Positions 1-8,500 are shown, numbered from the stretch's first letter. The stretch is DNA of 47,819 nt from Pseudomonadota bacterium (GCA_022566015.1 JADFJT010000006.1:1-47819); one strand, 5' to 3'. The notes: generated by a model not told the origin, from the sequence alone. Translations and numbers: made by a program.

Positions 1-138
1 GGGGCTATTTTTCGACTCCACCTTCCCATGTAATTTTCGTATGCATCCGTTTTACCCCAAAGGCCAGATTTATTATTCGTCATATCCGTTTTATCGGGGG
101 AGGATCAGCGTCGACTGCATTCGCTTGATACTCATTGA

Positions 139-180
139 GCCTCCTCCCCAGCGTACCGCCAAAGCGGTAAGCTGGTAGGC
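139..180 (+). other. Long stem-loop in the 5' leader of an IS110-type element (candidate bridge-RNA segment)
   Basis: A compound hairpin lies 27 bases before the transposase start. CCAGC (148-152) pairs with GCTGG (171-175), TACCGC (154-159) pairs with GCGGTA (164-169) around a CAAA loop, and GCCT (139-142) can pair with AGGC (177-180). The leader also carries ATCCGTTTTA twice (45-54 and 84-93). IS110-group elements are known to encode a structured bridge RNA in the non-coding region upstream of the transposase, so this leader is where it would be. That role is an inference from position and structure; the left end of the element is not defined and may lie before base 1. Confidence 0.35.
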
Positions 181-206
181 GACCAAACCCAAACGGAGAA
201 GACTCA

Positions 207-1303
207 ATGAGATTCTATACGCAACAACATCGATATACATGTGGAATTGACCTCCATGCCCGTTCACTTTATGTCTGTATACTGGATGATACCGGTCATT
301 CGATTATTCACAAACAAATCAATGCAACACCAGAGGCACTACTTAAACTGATTCAGCCCTACCAGGATGATCTAATCATCGGGGTTGAATGTATGTTTTC
401 CTGGTACTGGGTGGCTGATTTCTGTGCGCAGCATGATATTAAATTTGTACTCGGTCATGCCCTGTATATGAAAGCCATCCATGGTGGCAAGGCGAAGAAC
501 GATAAAATCGATTGACCTCCAGGGATGGAGGAAATGCAGAGGGAATGAAGGAACATTCCCTGCCCGATAAAATTGCTCGCCTGTTAAAGGGCGGTATGTT
601 CCCCATGGCCTACGTCTACCCCAGACCCTGGCGGAGCACCCGGGATCTGATGCGTCGTCGGATGCGGCTCATGCATCAACGCGCTGAGTTGATTGCCCAT
701 ATCCACAATACCCTCAGTCAATATAATCTACCACCGAATACCGATAATCTACGATACGCAAAGAACCGGGTCCAGTTTCGGGAACTGTTTCCAGACACCA
801 GTGTGCAACGCAGTATCGATCTCGACTTGGACCGCATCGACTTCTATGATGACCTACTCAGTAAGCTCGAATGGTATCTCAAGAAAACGGCTCGCTCTAT
901 CGATCCAAATACCATAATCCGATTAAAGTCGATTCACGGGATCGGCGACATCCTGTCGCTGGTGATGCTGTATGAAATCCATGACATTGATCGGTTTGCA
1001 CGGGTGCAGGACTTTGTCTCCTATTGCCGATTGGTGAAGTGCCAGCGCGAATCAGCTGGTAAGATCTATGGCACTGCGGGTGCCAAGATCGGCAACGCCT
1101 ATCTGCGATGGGCCTTTGGTGAAGCCGCAGTCCTGTTCCTGCGGGGTAATCCGGATGCAAAGCAATGGCTTGAAAAAAAGACGCGTAAATACAACAAGGC
1201 CAAAGCCCTGACCATACTCGCGCATAAACTGGGTCGAGCCGTGTTTTATATGCTCAAGCGAAAAACCCTGTTCGATCAGAACAAATTTCTGGCTCTGGGT
1301 TAG
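207..1303 (+). pseudogene. IS110-family transposase, interrupted by a 50-nt insertion
   Basis: The first frame (207-515, 102 residues) holds the N-terminal RuvC-like DEDD domain: GIDLHARSLYVCILD with Asp15, GVECMFSWYW with the Glu, and the family motif GGKAKNDKID, which is followed directly by TGA. The second frame (about 512-1303) resumes at KIARLLKGGMFPMAYVYP and carries the C-terminal Transposase_20 domain (IHGIGDILSLVMLYEI, then GTAGAKIGNAYLRWAFGE). In relatives KNDKID and KIARLL are two residues apart; here 56 nt separate them, so about 50 nt are extra and the frame shifts. The extra DNA is the two-hairpin repeat listed separately. A full transposase cannot be read without frameshifting, so the copy is almost certainly inactive, although both halves are otherwise well preserved, which suggests recent damage. 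Confidence 0.9.
516..561 (-). repeat. Two-hairpin REP-like insert inside the IS110 transposase gene
   Basis: CCTCCA (516-521) pairs with TGGAGG (526-531) around GGGA. AGGGAATG (540-547) pairs with CATTCCCT (554-561) around AAGGAA. Between the hairpins lies ATGCAG (534-539), which is CTGCAT on the minus strand. Read on the minus strand, the order is long hairpin, CTGCAT, then a hairpin with CCATCCCTGG at its tip. The same order occurs at 47747-47791 inside another mobile element. The excess length relative to an intact transposase gene is about 50 nt. Confidence 0.75.
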
Positions 1304-1747
1304 GAAGGCACGGGTAGAGCCTGACGTCTAACTGGGTTCCATACGCACAAGCTCTCTACAATATCTCTCTTTATCGCCTCGACGATACCGGATGTTGATC
1401 AGCGATGCGTGATAACCCCTGGCGTTTGATTGGACTGCCCGTGTGCTTCCGTTTAATGGATTGGAGATAAGGCACTGCACCTCCCCCGAGCCTGGTACTA
1501 ACCGGATGATCACCGATCAAGCCATGGTGTTTTGAATAGGTCGGCATGAGGTTAACTGAAATAGATTCTAGAGCAGCTGGCTGGCTAGTATGGCCAGCAT
1601 ACAAGACTCTCGATATGTGTTTGGGCAGATCCTTCATATGAATCGAAAGACAGGATCTTAGCTTCGATCTCTATATCGAATCACTGAGGCCTACAGCCTT
1701 CGGTGACTAGTTCTTATCGCGCTTGACTGGAGGACGGCTCATATGTG
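1304..1747. other. Non-coding stretch after the transposase gene; probable right end of the IS element
   Basis: I find no convincing gene here. The open frames on the minus strand match nothing I recognise and have no good start signals. The first 200-250 bases are probably the 3' non-coding end of the IS110 element, but IS110-group elements lack clear terminal inverted repeats, so the boundary cannot be placed. A small inverted repeat, GCTGGC and GCCAGC separated by seven bases, lies near 1577-1595. Confidence 0.4.
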
Positions 1748-2329
1748 TTAGCTGTTGGTTCTACGCCTTTTAATTCCACGAATAGAAAAGTAAAAATAAA
1801 TCAAAACTACGGCTAGAAGAATCTTGGTCGTTACCTCTAACAGTTTCTTGGTGTTGTTTCTTGTCTGAGTATTTTCAGCATAATATGACTGGAATCTCTG
1901 CCTTTTTCCAATCGCAGGCTCACCATTTTCGAGTTCAGCTTGAACGCTAGGTTGACATCTAGCCGTGTCGTGGCCGTAATACGTTACAGATGCAGCCTTG
2001 AACCCACCTATTGGATCGTACTGGAGTTTCGGGTATCGAATCGTGACGGCATCCAAGCTATCTCCTTTTTCAGGTTTATCAAGTAATGTCCCCCAGGTTT
2101 CTGGAGATGTCCTAAAGGAGTCATAACCAACGCACCCGCTAAAACTTACTTTCAAATTCTTAAGGTTGTATCTAGACACGTTCACTATTATTACTCTTAT
2201 AGAATCAAACGGTTTAAAACCTACCGTTGAGAGCATGAGCGGGAGAGTTTTATATACTTCTTCACCGATTTTGCTGAGTAGTCTTTTAGGTACTTTATCG
2301 CTATCCTCAAAAGAATTGATTTCAGACAT
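1748..2329 (-). CDS. Hypothetical protein with a C-terminal membrane anchor
   Basis: This encodes 193 residues of a protein I do not recognise. The bulk is polar and presumably globular (residues 1-155). A single hydrophobic segment near the C-terminus (ILLAVVLIYFYFSI, about residues 168-183) is followed by basic residues GIKRRR, which predicts a tail-anchored protein with its main domain in the cytoplasm. The start lies 6 nt after the stop of the 56-residue gene at 2336-2506, so the two are probably co-transcribed. The region is AT-rich compared with the rest of the window and lies between an IS element and a toxin-antitoxin pair, which fits accessory DNA. Confidence 0.55.
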   Translation of the reverse strand: MSEINSFEDSDKVPKRLLSKIGEEVYKTLPLMLSTVGFKPFDSIRVIIVNVSRYNLKNLKVSFSGCVGYDSFRTSPETWGTLLDKPEKGDSLDAVTIRYPKLQYDPIGGFKAASVTYYGHDTARCQPSVQAELENGEPAIGKRQRFQSYYAENTQTRNNTKKLLEVTTKILLAVVLIYFYFSIRGIKRRRTNS

Positions 2330-2335
2330 GAAATT

Positions 2336-2506
2336 TTAAATTTGTCTATTCCATTCATAAACAGGGTTCTTTGTATATTTGTGGTGATAAATAAAATGCA
2401 TATCCGGTTCAGATAGATTTGAATAAATATCTGGAACAAACGGCGCCAGTAAGGCAGCAATGGGGATCAATATTTTTTCCCAGATTGACAAAGATCCTCT
2501 TTCCAT
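2336..2506 (-). CDS. Small hypothetical membrane protein (56 residues)
   Basis: The frame starts at ATG (complement of 2504-2506) and ends with TAA (complement of 2336-2338), giving 56 residues. A hydrophobic segment (WEKILIPIAALLAPFVPDI, about residues 9-27) suggests one membrane-spanning helix; the rest is polar and ends NPVYEWNRQI. The stop sits 6 nt before the ATG of the 193-residue gene, consistent with translational coupling. The ribosome-binding signal is weak (GAGA about 8 nt upstream). I recognise no family. The spacing and sensible composition argue that it is real, but homologue evidence is needed. Confidence 0.45.
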   Translation of the reverse strand: MERGSLSIWEKILIPIAALLAPFVPDIYSNLSEPDMHFIYHHKYTKNPVYEWNRQI

Positions 2507-2901
2507 ATTTATTTCTCGATATTACAGCTAACAGTTAAATAGACAGATTTTCTGTTGAACGAGATAGGAAGGAACTGACTATTTCAGTGACAACTAGTAT
2601 ATATCAGTCTGTTAAGGCTATGCCACCAATGTCCGCAGTTGGCCGTAAGCACTAATTCTTATGATTCACATGAATGACTCCAATTGGCCGCTTTCTGCAT
2701 TTAGTATAAGTAAATTAAATGTCTGCTCATAGGATAGTAATCGTTCAAAGTGGCCCCCACCCCTATGTTTGAGCATTTTTTTCCGCAACTGACTTTTCGC
2801 AGCCAGTTTATTTGTTCTCTACATTCTTACTGTTCCAGGTTGACAGTATTGTTTAGGATTTATACCATTAAGTACCAATAATTGATATTTTAGGTGCCGA
2901 T
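2507..2901. other. Intergenic region between the small membrane-protein unit and the toxin-antitoxin pair
   Basis: I see no gene. The right part carries the candidate promoter of the toxin-antitoxin operon. A stretch around 2625-2700 contains GTTGGCCG and ATTGGCCG and looks like a degenerate repeat, but I cannot assign it. Confidence 0.4.
2840..2868 (+). promoter_or_regulatory. Candidate sigma-70 promoter of the toxin-antitoxin operon
   Basis: A perfect -35 hexamer TTGACA (2840-2845) is followed after 17 bases by TACCAT (2863-2868, four of six matches to TATAAT). It ends 33 bases before the antitoxin start. ParD-type antitoxins normally bind the promoter of their own operon, so autoregulation is likely, but I could not pick out a clean operator. 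Confidence 0.45.
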
Positions 2902-3141
2902 ATGCCCAAAAACACTAGCATGACCCTCGGTGAACACTTCGATGGATTTATAGCACATCAAATTGAAGAAGGCCGCTTTGCCTCTGCAAGTGAGGTAGTA
3001 CGCGCCGCTCTTAGAATGTTTGAGGACAACGAAAAGAAAATAGCAACTCTCCGTCACTTACTTGAAGAAGGTGAACGTAGTGGGACCGCTGAGTACAGTT
3101 ACGAGAGTCTGATGAATGAGCTCGATGAAGAACTTGGTTGA
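2902..3141 (+). CDS. parD: ParD-type antitoxin, ribbon-helix-helix family
   Basis: The 79 residues match the ParD/CopG-like antitoxin pattern. The N-terminal strand and ribbon-helix-helix (NTSMTLGEHFDGFIAHQIEE, then GRFASASEVVRAALRMFEDNE) dimerises and binds DNA. The acidic C-terminal tail (about residues 45-79, ending NELDEELG) is the part that usually wraps and neutralises the toxin. The stop codon overlaps the toxin start (TGATG), the usual arrangement for coupled expression. Expected role: neutralise the ParE toxin and repress the operon. Confidence 0.9.
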   Translation: MPKNTSMTLGEHFDGFIAHQIEEGRFASASEVVRAALRMFEDNEKKIATLRHLLEEGERSGTAEYSYESLMNELDEELG

Positions 3142-3443
3142 TGGAATCATTTATTCTTACCAGGGCAGCCAAAGCTGATTTAAAATCAGTCGCAGCCTAC
3201 ACACAGCGGAAATGGGGTAAAGCTCAACGTAAAATCTACATTCAGCAATTTGACAATGCTTTCCAATTGCTCTCGAAGACCCCCTCGACTGGAATTAAAT
3301 GTGATTATATTAAACTGGGCTATCGAAAATTTCAGGTTGCCAGCCACCTCGTCTTCTACCGCAGCTTAAGCCAGTCCATTATTGAAATCGTTCGTATATT
3401 GCATAAACGTATGGACGCCAAAGTACAATTAGGAAAGCCTTAG
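3141..3443 (+). CDS. parE: ParE/RelE-superfamily toxin
   Basis: The protein of 100 residues has the ParE pattern: N-terminal ILTRAAKADLKSVAAYTQRKWG, a central helix pair, then GYRKFQVASHLVFYRSLSQSIIEIVRILHKRMD. The LVFYR and IVRILHKRMD segments are the typical C-terminal strands of ParE, which poisons DNA gyrase. ATG at 3141 is chosen over the TTG one codon earlier because it gives the one-base TGATG overlap with the antitoxin gene. The target (gyrase or ribosome) is assigned by family only. Confidence 0.88.
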   Translation: MESFILTRAAKADLKSVAAYTQRKWGKAQRKIYIQQFDNAFQLLSKTPSTGIKCDYIKLGYRKFQVASHLVFYRSLSQSIIEIVRILHKRMDAKVQLGKP

Positions 3444-3726
3444 GAAGACGCTAGATTCCGGCTAAAAACATGCCGGAATGACAGCCGTCAGGTCAGAACC
3501 GAAAGACTGTTAGGCCGTCTGAACTTTGAGCATCAACTGGAAATTATTTCCAGAGAAGAACTGGTTTGAAATGGCCTGGCTGTAAGGCATCAGTAAATAG
3601 ACAGGTATGCTGTCTTTTCGAACATCGTTATGAAGTCACACGGTTTTCAATCGTAACCGACCCCATCAATCTATTATTAGGTTAAGCTGACGTGTCTTTT
3701 ATTCGCTGAACTATCGGGAGCAAACC
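3444..3726. other. Intergenic region with a terminator-like hairpin repeat
   Basis: ATTCCGGC (3455-3462) pairs with GCCGGAAT (3472-3479), an 8-bp stem starting 11 bases after the toxin gene. There is no U-rich tail, so it is either a weak terminator or one copy of a dispersed ATTCC/GGAAT palindrome that also appears near 21547, 28272 and 30223. The remaining 240 bases show no gene. Confidence 0.5.
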
Positions 3727-4542
3727 ATGCCACGTTTCAATCGACTTTTAATCACCGGCGCTGCGGGAAACCTCGGCAAAGAGCTGCGCCGAGGTCTGGC
3801 ACCATTGGCTGCTACCCTCCGACTTACCGACCGTAGTGAGATGGCGCCTGCGGCAGATCACGAAGAAATTATGATGGGTGAGCTTGGTGACTTTGACGCT
3901 GTAATGAAGATCGTGGAAGGCTGTGATGCAATTGTTCATTTTGGTGCAGCACCGGTTGAAAGGCCCTGGGCAGAAATCCTGGAGAGTTCCATAAAAGGTG
4001 GATACAACATATACGAAGCAGCACGACGGAATGGTATTAAGCGCATAGTATACGCCAGTTCAATCCATGCGGTTGGTTATGAACGCCGAGAGGACGGTGC
4101 GGATACGGATACACCACACAACCCCGACACATTGTATGGCGTATCAAAATGCTTCGTGGAGGACCTTGCGAAAATGTATTTTAACAAATTCGGCATTGAA
4201 TCCGCCTGCTTACGCATCAACTCCTGCTTCCCCAAACCGCTTGACCGGCGGCATCTAGCCACCTGGCAAAGCTTTGATGACTTAATCCATCTGGTCGAAC
4301 GCTGTTTAATATCGGAGCGCATCGGACATACCGTTGTCTATGGTATTTCTGACAACCAGGAGACGTTCTTTTCCAACCATAAGGTGGCACATTTAGGATA
4401 TCGACCCAAAGATAACGCTGGAGATTATCGTCAGGAAGTGGAAGCCGCGAATGAACCGGGTAATCCATTCGATCCTGCTATCGAATACGTCGGTGGCTTC
4501 CTGTGCGCTTATGGCCATCCGGATGAAGAGGAGCGACTGTAA
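3727..4542 (+). CDS. udh: NAD-dependent uronate dehydrogenase-like protein (extended SDR)
   Basis: The 271 residues match the short uronate dehydrogenase family, which oxidises glucuronate or galacturonate to the aldarolactone with NAD. The NAD-binding TGAAGNLG is at residues 10-17. The catalytic set is visible as YASSIHAVGY (Ser111/112) and YGVSK (Tyr137, Lys141). The family segment RINSCFPKPLDRRHLATWQS, with the following DDLIHLV, is close to that of characterised Udh proteins, and the length is right. It stands alone, convergent with the CoA-ligase gene. A sulfonated sugar or other polyol as substrate cannot be excluded given the sulfonate genes next door. Confidence 0.8.
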   Translation: MPRFNRLLITGAAGNLGKELRRGLAPLAATLRLTDRSEMAPAADHEEIMMGELGDFDAVMKIVEGCDAIVHFGAAPVERPWAEILESSIKGGYNIYEAARRNGIKRIVYASSIHAVGYERREDGADTDTPHNPDTLYGVSKCFVEDLAKMYFNKFGIESACLRINSCFPKPLDRRHLATWQSFDDLIHLVERCLISERIGHTVVYGISDNQETFFSNHKVAHLGYRPKDNAGDYRQEVEAANEPGNPFDPAIEYVGGFLCAYGHPDEEERL

Positions 4543-4565
4543 CTATCCACGCTCGACCCGAACGG

Positions 4566-6104
4566 TTAAGTTTCTGCGATTAAATTCTTAATTAATTCGG
4601 GCAACTTGAGGCGTAGGATCTTACCCGACGGACCTTTGGGTAATTCATCGAAGAAGTAGACGACTTTGGGTGATTTGTACTTACCCACGCCTGATTCGCA
4701 AAAGTCCATCAATTCCTGTTCGCTGCATTGGTAGCCATCGCGTAGCACCACGCAGGCGACTACTTCCTGCCCATAGTCTTCGTCGTCGACACCGACCGCC
4801 GCCGCTTCTAGTATTGCCTCGTGCTGGTAGAGCACATCGTCTATTTCTCGGGGTGCGATATTTTCTCCACCGCGGATAATGAGTTCCTTTAACCTCCCGG
4901 TAATAAATATATAACCATCTTCATCTTTCTTACCCTGATCGCCGGTATAAAACCAGCCATTGACAATAGAAGATTCAGTCGCCTGGGGATTTTTGTAATA
5001 ATAATCGAGCAGATTACTACCGCGGATGGCTAATTCACCGACCACCGATGGTGGGCATTCGCGTCGCTGATCGTCGACAATAATGATTTCATTGCCGCAG
5101 GGCATACCCACCGAACCAGGTTTGCGCTCAAGCGGCGGCAATGGATTGGTCGCCACGGTGCCGGCGGTTTCGGTTAGCCCAAGGGTTTCGATCATCGGTA
5201 TCTGGAATACCGACTCCCACTGCGCTAAGGTTGCCGCGGCAAGCGGTGCCGACGCCGAGCGCGCGAATCGAAAGCAATTCAGGCGTTCGTCCGCGCCAAA
5301 ATCATACGGCTCCTGATCGGCCCGGTCGAGCAGGTACTTGATAATCGTCGGTACGATACTGCTCCAGCTACATTGGTGTTCGGCTACTAGCGACCAGTAG
5401 GTTTTTGCGCTGAAACGCTGGGGCATCACCACGCTACTGCCACTGTATAGTGGGGCCGAAATAGTCACCATCGCGCCATTGATGTGGTACACCGGCAATA
5501 CACACAACGCCCGATCATCCTGGGTAAGCTGGTGCCCTTCGGCAACATTGCGTCCGCCACTAGTCACCGCTCGATGGCTAATAACCGCTCCCTTGGGTAA
5601 GCCGGTAGAACCCGAGGTATAGAGTAGCAATGCTGTATCTTCGGCTTGCGGTGCCGCGATTTCTAGCGAATGAGTCACACCTTCAGGCCATTGCGGGCCC
5701 GATTCATCGTCGGTCTCGATCACGCGAATCGGTCGATCAACCTGTTGCATCAGCTCGACCAGTTTTTCACGGTATTCGGGGGCGACAAATACCGCCTCCG
5801 CATCCGAATGGTCGAGTACATAGATTAACTGTACGTCACCGGCAACCGCATTCAATGGAACGATGATGCGGTTATTCGCCATCACCCCGAGGAACAGGCG
5901 CGTAGTCCAGAAACCATTGTTTAGCAGAAAAGCTACTCTGCCACCCTTACCGATACCGAGCCGATCCAGTCCGGCGCCAATATCATCGACCGCTGTCTTG
6001 AGTTCGGAAAAACTAATCTGGCGCGATGTCTCGGGCGCAATCAGAAAGGTGCGATCTGGCGACGTTTCGGCGTAGTGCTCGATACAGGCCCGTATAGTTT
6101 GCAT
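4566..6104 (-). CDS. sauT: AMP-forming acyl-CoA ligase, probable sulfoacetate-CoA ligase
   Basis: This 512-residue member of the ANL superfamily activates a carboxylic acid with ATP and CoA. The phosphate loop LLLYTSGSTGLPKG is at about residues 158-171, the hinge and A8 region GRLKELIIRGGENI near residue 400, and the catalytic lysine lies in KGPSGKILRLKL near residue 495. The substrate cannot be read from these motifs. The gene starts inside the stop codon of the acylating aldehyde dehydrogenase (TAATG overlap), so the two proteins are made together, and in the sulfoacetate pathway exactly this pair (SauT and SauS) makes sulfoacetyl-CoA and reduces it. The sulfoacetate assignment therefore rests on the partner and the adjacent exporter. 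Confidence 0.7.
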   Translation of the reverse strand: MQTIRACIEHYAETSPDRTFLIAPETSRQISFSELKTAVDDIGAGLDRLGIGKGGRVAFLLNNGFWTTRLFLGVMANNRIIVPLNAVAGDVQLIYVLDHSDAEAVFVAPEYREKLVELMQQVDRPIRVIETDDESGPQWPEGVTHSLEIAAPQAEDTALLLYTSGSTGLPKGAVISHRAVTSGGRNVAEGHQLTQDDRALCVLPVYHINGAMVTISAPLYSGSSVVMPQRFSAKTYWSLVAEHQCSWSSIVPTIIKYLLDRADQEPYDFGADERLNCFRFARSASAPLAAATLAQWESVFQIPMIETLGLTETAGTVATNPLPPLERKPGSVGMPCGNEIIIVDDQRRECPPSVVGELAIRGSNLLDYYYKNPQATESSIVNGWFYTGDQGKKDEDGYIFITGRLKELIIRGGENIAPREIDDVLYQHEAILEAAAVGVDDEDYGQEVVACVVLRDGYQCSEQELMDFCESGVGKYKSPKVVYFFDELPKGPSGKILRLKLPELIKNLIAET

Positions 6105-7540
6105 TAGTCTTTCCCGTACCTGGCGAAATGCGCGCCAAACAATTCCTCTTCTGTCGGTTTGTCTTCCTCGCCTGTGGTAACCAGGTGGGTAATATTGATG
6201 AAATTGCGATAATTCAGGTTTTCGCTGATACTATTGCCGCCCCAGGTGCCACAGCCCATACTCAGGGTAAAATTCAGTGCATTATCGAAGCTGCCGCCAT
6301 TACCGAAGGTATGCGCCTGATTAACCAGCACACGCACTACATCGATTTCTTCGGCTAGCCGTGCCGGTTGCTCCGGATTGCTGGTGTGAATTCCGCAAGA
6401 ATGACCGCGTCCCTGGACCCTTAGCACATCGCGCACCAGTTGCACCGCATGATCGAAATCTCTGGCCCGATATACTGTCAACACCAGCGATAGTTTTTCG
6501 TCGGCAAACACTGAATCGAAATTGAATTCACCTTCTTCGACCAGAAAGAATCTTGCCGATCGCGAAAGCTCGCCAAGGCCTAGGCCAGCAGCGAAGACAT
6601 CAGCATCTTTGGCGATCAAATCTCGATTTAATTTGCCGTCGATCCAGAGCTTACCTTCGATTAAGTCTTTTTCTCCTGCGCTACATCGATAGGCTCCGAC
6701 TGACTCAAGTGCCGCAATCGCAGCTTCGTAAACATCCTCAAGGATAATGAGCGAATTCTCCGAAGAGCAGGAAGTCGAGTTATCAAAGGTTTTCGAGGCA
6801 CTAATTTTTCGCGCGGCATCGTCCAGGTCGGCGCTCGAATCGACTATTACCGGTACATTACCGGCTCCGACTCCAATCGCCGGAGTGCCACTGCTATAGG
6901 CCGACCGCACGTTGTTTTGCGAGCCGGTCGCTACGATTAAATCGGCTTTTTCCATCAATAACCGAGTCATGCTGCGCGTGACTGGTTGCGGCAGAATCTG
7001 TACCAGGTCTTGAGGTGCCCCGACTCGCGCGAGTGCTGATCGCATCACTTCAACTGTTGCATTGGTACTATTCCAGCCTGCAGGGGACGGTGCAATGACA
7101 ATCGCATTAGCACCTTTTAGCGCCATCATAGATTTATTCACAGGCGTCGCCGAAGGGTTGGTCGATGGCGTAATTGCAGCAACTACACCGACTGGCTTAC
7201 CGTATTTCACCATCCCGTTAGCCACATCGTTTTCAATAATTCCGACGGTTTTGGCGCGCATCAAGTCGCGCAAAGCACCAAATGTTTTACGCTGATTCTT
7301 GATAACCTTGTCTTTAACATTGCCAATACCGGTGTCTCGCACCGCCATTTTGGCGAGCCGTTGCGCGTTTTCGGGCTTGTATAGTGACCAGGCAATCGCT
7401 GTGACCAGCTCATCGATACGCGCCTGGTCGGCATTAGCAATCTCTGTCATCGCAATTCGACCTTGTTCGATCAGCCTGTCAGTAGTTTCTATTTCTTTGC
7501 GGGTTGCACCCGTAACGGCACTGTGTTTTGGCATTGCCAC
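6104..7540 (-). CDS. sauS: CoA-acylating aldehyde dehydrogenase, SauS-like (sulfoacetaldehyde dehydrogenase)
   Basis: The 478-residue protein belongs to the acylating aldehyde-dehydrogenase family that also includes EutE and the AdhE N-terminal half. The catalytic cysteine is in FDNSTSCSSENS (Cys258). Other family segments are PVGVVAAITPSTNPSATP and the C-terminal CGTWGGNSISENLNYRNF. The sequence is closest, by eye, to SauS, which interconverts sulfoacetyl-CoA and sulfoacetaldehyde with NAD(P)H. The start is GTG at 7540; ATG two codons later (7534) is an alternative. It is the first gene of the sauS-sauT pair and diverges from the TauE-type exporter. The xsc gene, needed to cleave sulfoacetaldehyde, is not in the window. 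Confidence 0.78.
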   Translation of the reverse strand: MAMPKHSAVTGATRKEIETTDRLIEQGRIAMTEIANADQARIDELVTAIAWSLYKPENAQRLAKMAVRDTGIGNVKDKVIKNQRKTFGALRDLMRAKTVGIIENDVANGMVKYGKPVGVVAAITPSTNPSATPVNKSMMALKGANAIVIAPSPAGWNSTNATVEVMRSALARVGAPQDLVQILPQPVTRSMTRLLMEKADLIVATGSQNNVRSAYSSGTPAIGVGAGNVPVIVDSSADLDDAARKISASKTFDNSTSCSSENSLIILEDVYEAAIAALESVGAYRCSAGEKDLIEGKLWIDGKLNRDLIAKDADVFAAGLGLGELSRSARFFLVEEGEFNFDSVFADEKLSLVLTVYRARDFDHAVQLVRDVLRVQGRGHSCGIHTSNPEQPARLAEEIDVVRVLVNQAHTFGNGGSFDNALNFTLSMGCGTWGGNSISENLNYRNFINITHLVTTGEEDKPTEEELFGAHFARYGKD

Positions 7541-7683
7541 TTTAAAATCTCTAATTTTCCGGGAGACGCAAGTTTACACACTGCGTATTGCTTTTCAAAT
7601 CACCTGGGGTACAGGTCAATTGACGATCTTCCCTTATATTGCCAAGCTGATAATATGCAGCGTTTGGATTTGAGACGACTAAA
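7541..7683. promoter_or_regulatory. Divergent promoter region between the sauS-like and tauE-like genes
   Basis: These 143 bases must contain the promoters for the sauST pair (minus strand) and the exporter (plus strand). An inverted repeat ACCTG-GGGTA-CAGGT (7602-7616) lies near the middle and could be an operator. No hexamers stand out clearly. Confidence 0.35.
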
Positions 7684-8439
7684 TTGTTTGCCGAATTCGA
7701 TTTCTGGATTATTGTCTGGTGTTTTTTCGCGTTGTGTTGCGGTGGTTTCATCAAGGGCGCGCTAGGCGTCGGCACCCCTTTATTAACCGTGCCGATGATG
7801 GCGATGGTTGTACCACCACAAACAGCAATTGCGATTATGGCGATCCCAGTGGTGGTAGCCAACCTCTGGCAATTTTCCCAGGCCGAGCGCAGTATCTCGG
7901 TAGTGAAACGTTTCTGGCCAGCCTTAGTCGGAATACTCGTCGGTACCTGGATCGGAGTCAAAATCCTCTCGACAATCGACGAACACACGCTACTGATCCT
8001 GGTTGGGATTGCGGTCATTACCTTCGCGCTTCTACAGGGGTCAAGCTACCATTTTTTCATTCCGGAAACTAAGGTTAAACCCGCTGGCGCGATATTTGGC
8101 CTGTCCAGCGGTTTGATTGGCGGAATATCGTCATTTTTTGGTCCGATGCTGATGGTTTATCTACTTTCAATACGTGACCTGCCTAAAAATCAGTTTGTCA
8201 GCACGATCAGCTTTCTCTACGTGAGCGCAGTAATACCCTGGGCGATAAGCCTGTATTTATTCGGAATTTTAGATCAGACAATTTTGATCTACTCGATAGC
8301 TGCCACCTTGCCTGTAGGCCTTGCCCTGCTGGTGGGGCAAAAATTTCGCGCACGTATCAGTGAAGAAAAATTTAAAATACTGATCATCGGTATACTACTG
8401 GTATCCGGCGCATCGATGTTATGGCGTGCATTTCTATGA
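7684..8439 (+). CDS. tauE: TauE/SafE-family anion exporter
   Basis: This 251-residue membrane protein has about eight hydrophobic segments and the duplicated TauE motif: GGFIKGALGVGTPLLTVPMM near the N-terminus and GLSSGLIGGISSFFGPMLMV in the middle. Family members export sulfite or sulfoacetate-like anions during sulfonate breakdown. Divergence from the SauS-SauT genes suggests it removes sulfite released downstream of sulfoacetaldehyde cleavage. The start is a TTG at 7684 with only a modest upstream purine stretch (GAGACGA), so the exact N-terminus is uncertain. Substrate assignment is by context. Confidence 0.8.
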   Translation: MFAEFDFWIIVWCFFALCCGGFIKGALGVGTPLLTVPMMAMVVPPQTAIAIMAIPVVVANLWQFSQAERSISVVKRFWPALVGILVGTWIGVKILSTIDEHTLLILVGIAVITFALLQGSSYHFFIPETKVKPAGAIFGLSSGLIGGISSFFGPMLMVYLLSIRDLPKNQFVSTISFLYVSAVIPWAISLYLFGILDQTILIYSIAATLPVGLALLVGQKFRARISEEKFKILIIGILLVSGASMLWRAFL

Positions 8440-8500
8440 GTGCCTGGTCGACAATATACCCAGCATCATCGACTGCACCTGCTAGACAGCTATTTGTGGC

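Noticed and set aside
897-1160. Minus-strand open frame of 87 residues within the transposase gene
   Set aside because: It lies opposite a recognisable transposase domain and matches no family; a shadow frame.
5083-5341. Two plus-strand frames opposite the CoA-ligase gene
   Set aside because: Arginine/serine-rich composition typical of antisense reading of a real gene.
7551-8018. 155-residue minus-strand frame opposite the exporter gene
   Set aside because: Overlaps the clear TauE-type gene and has no domain.
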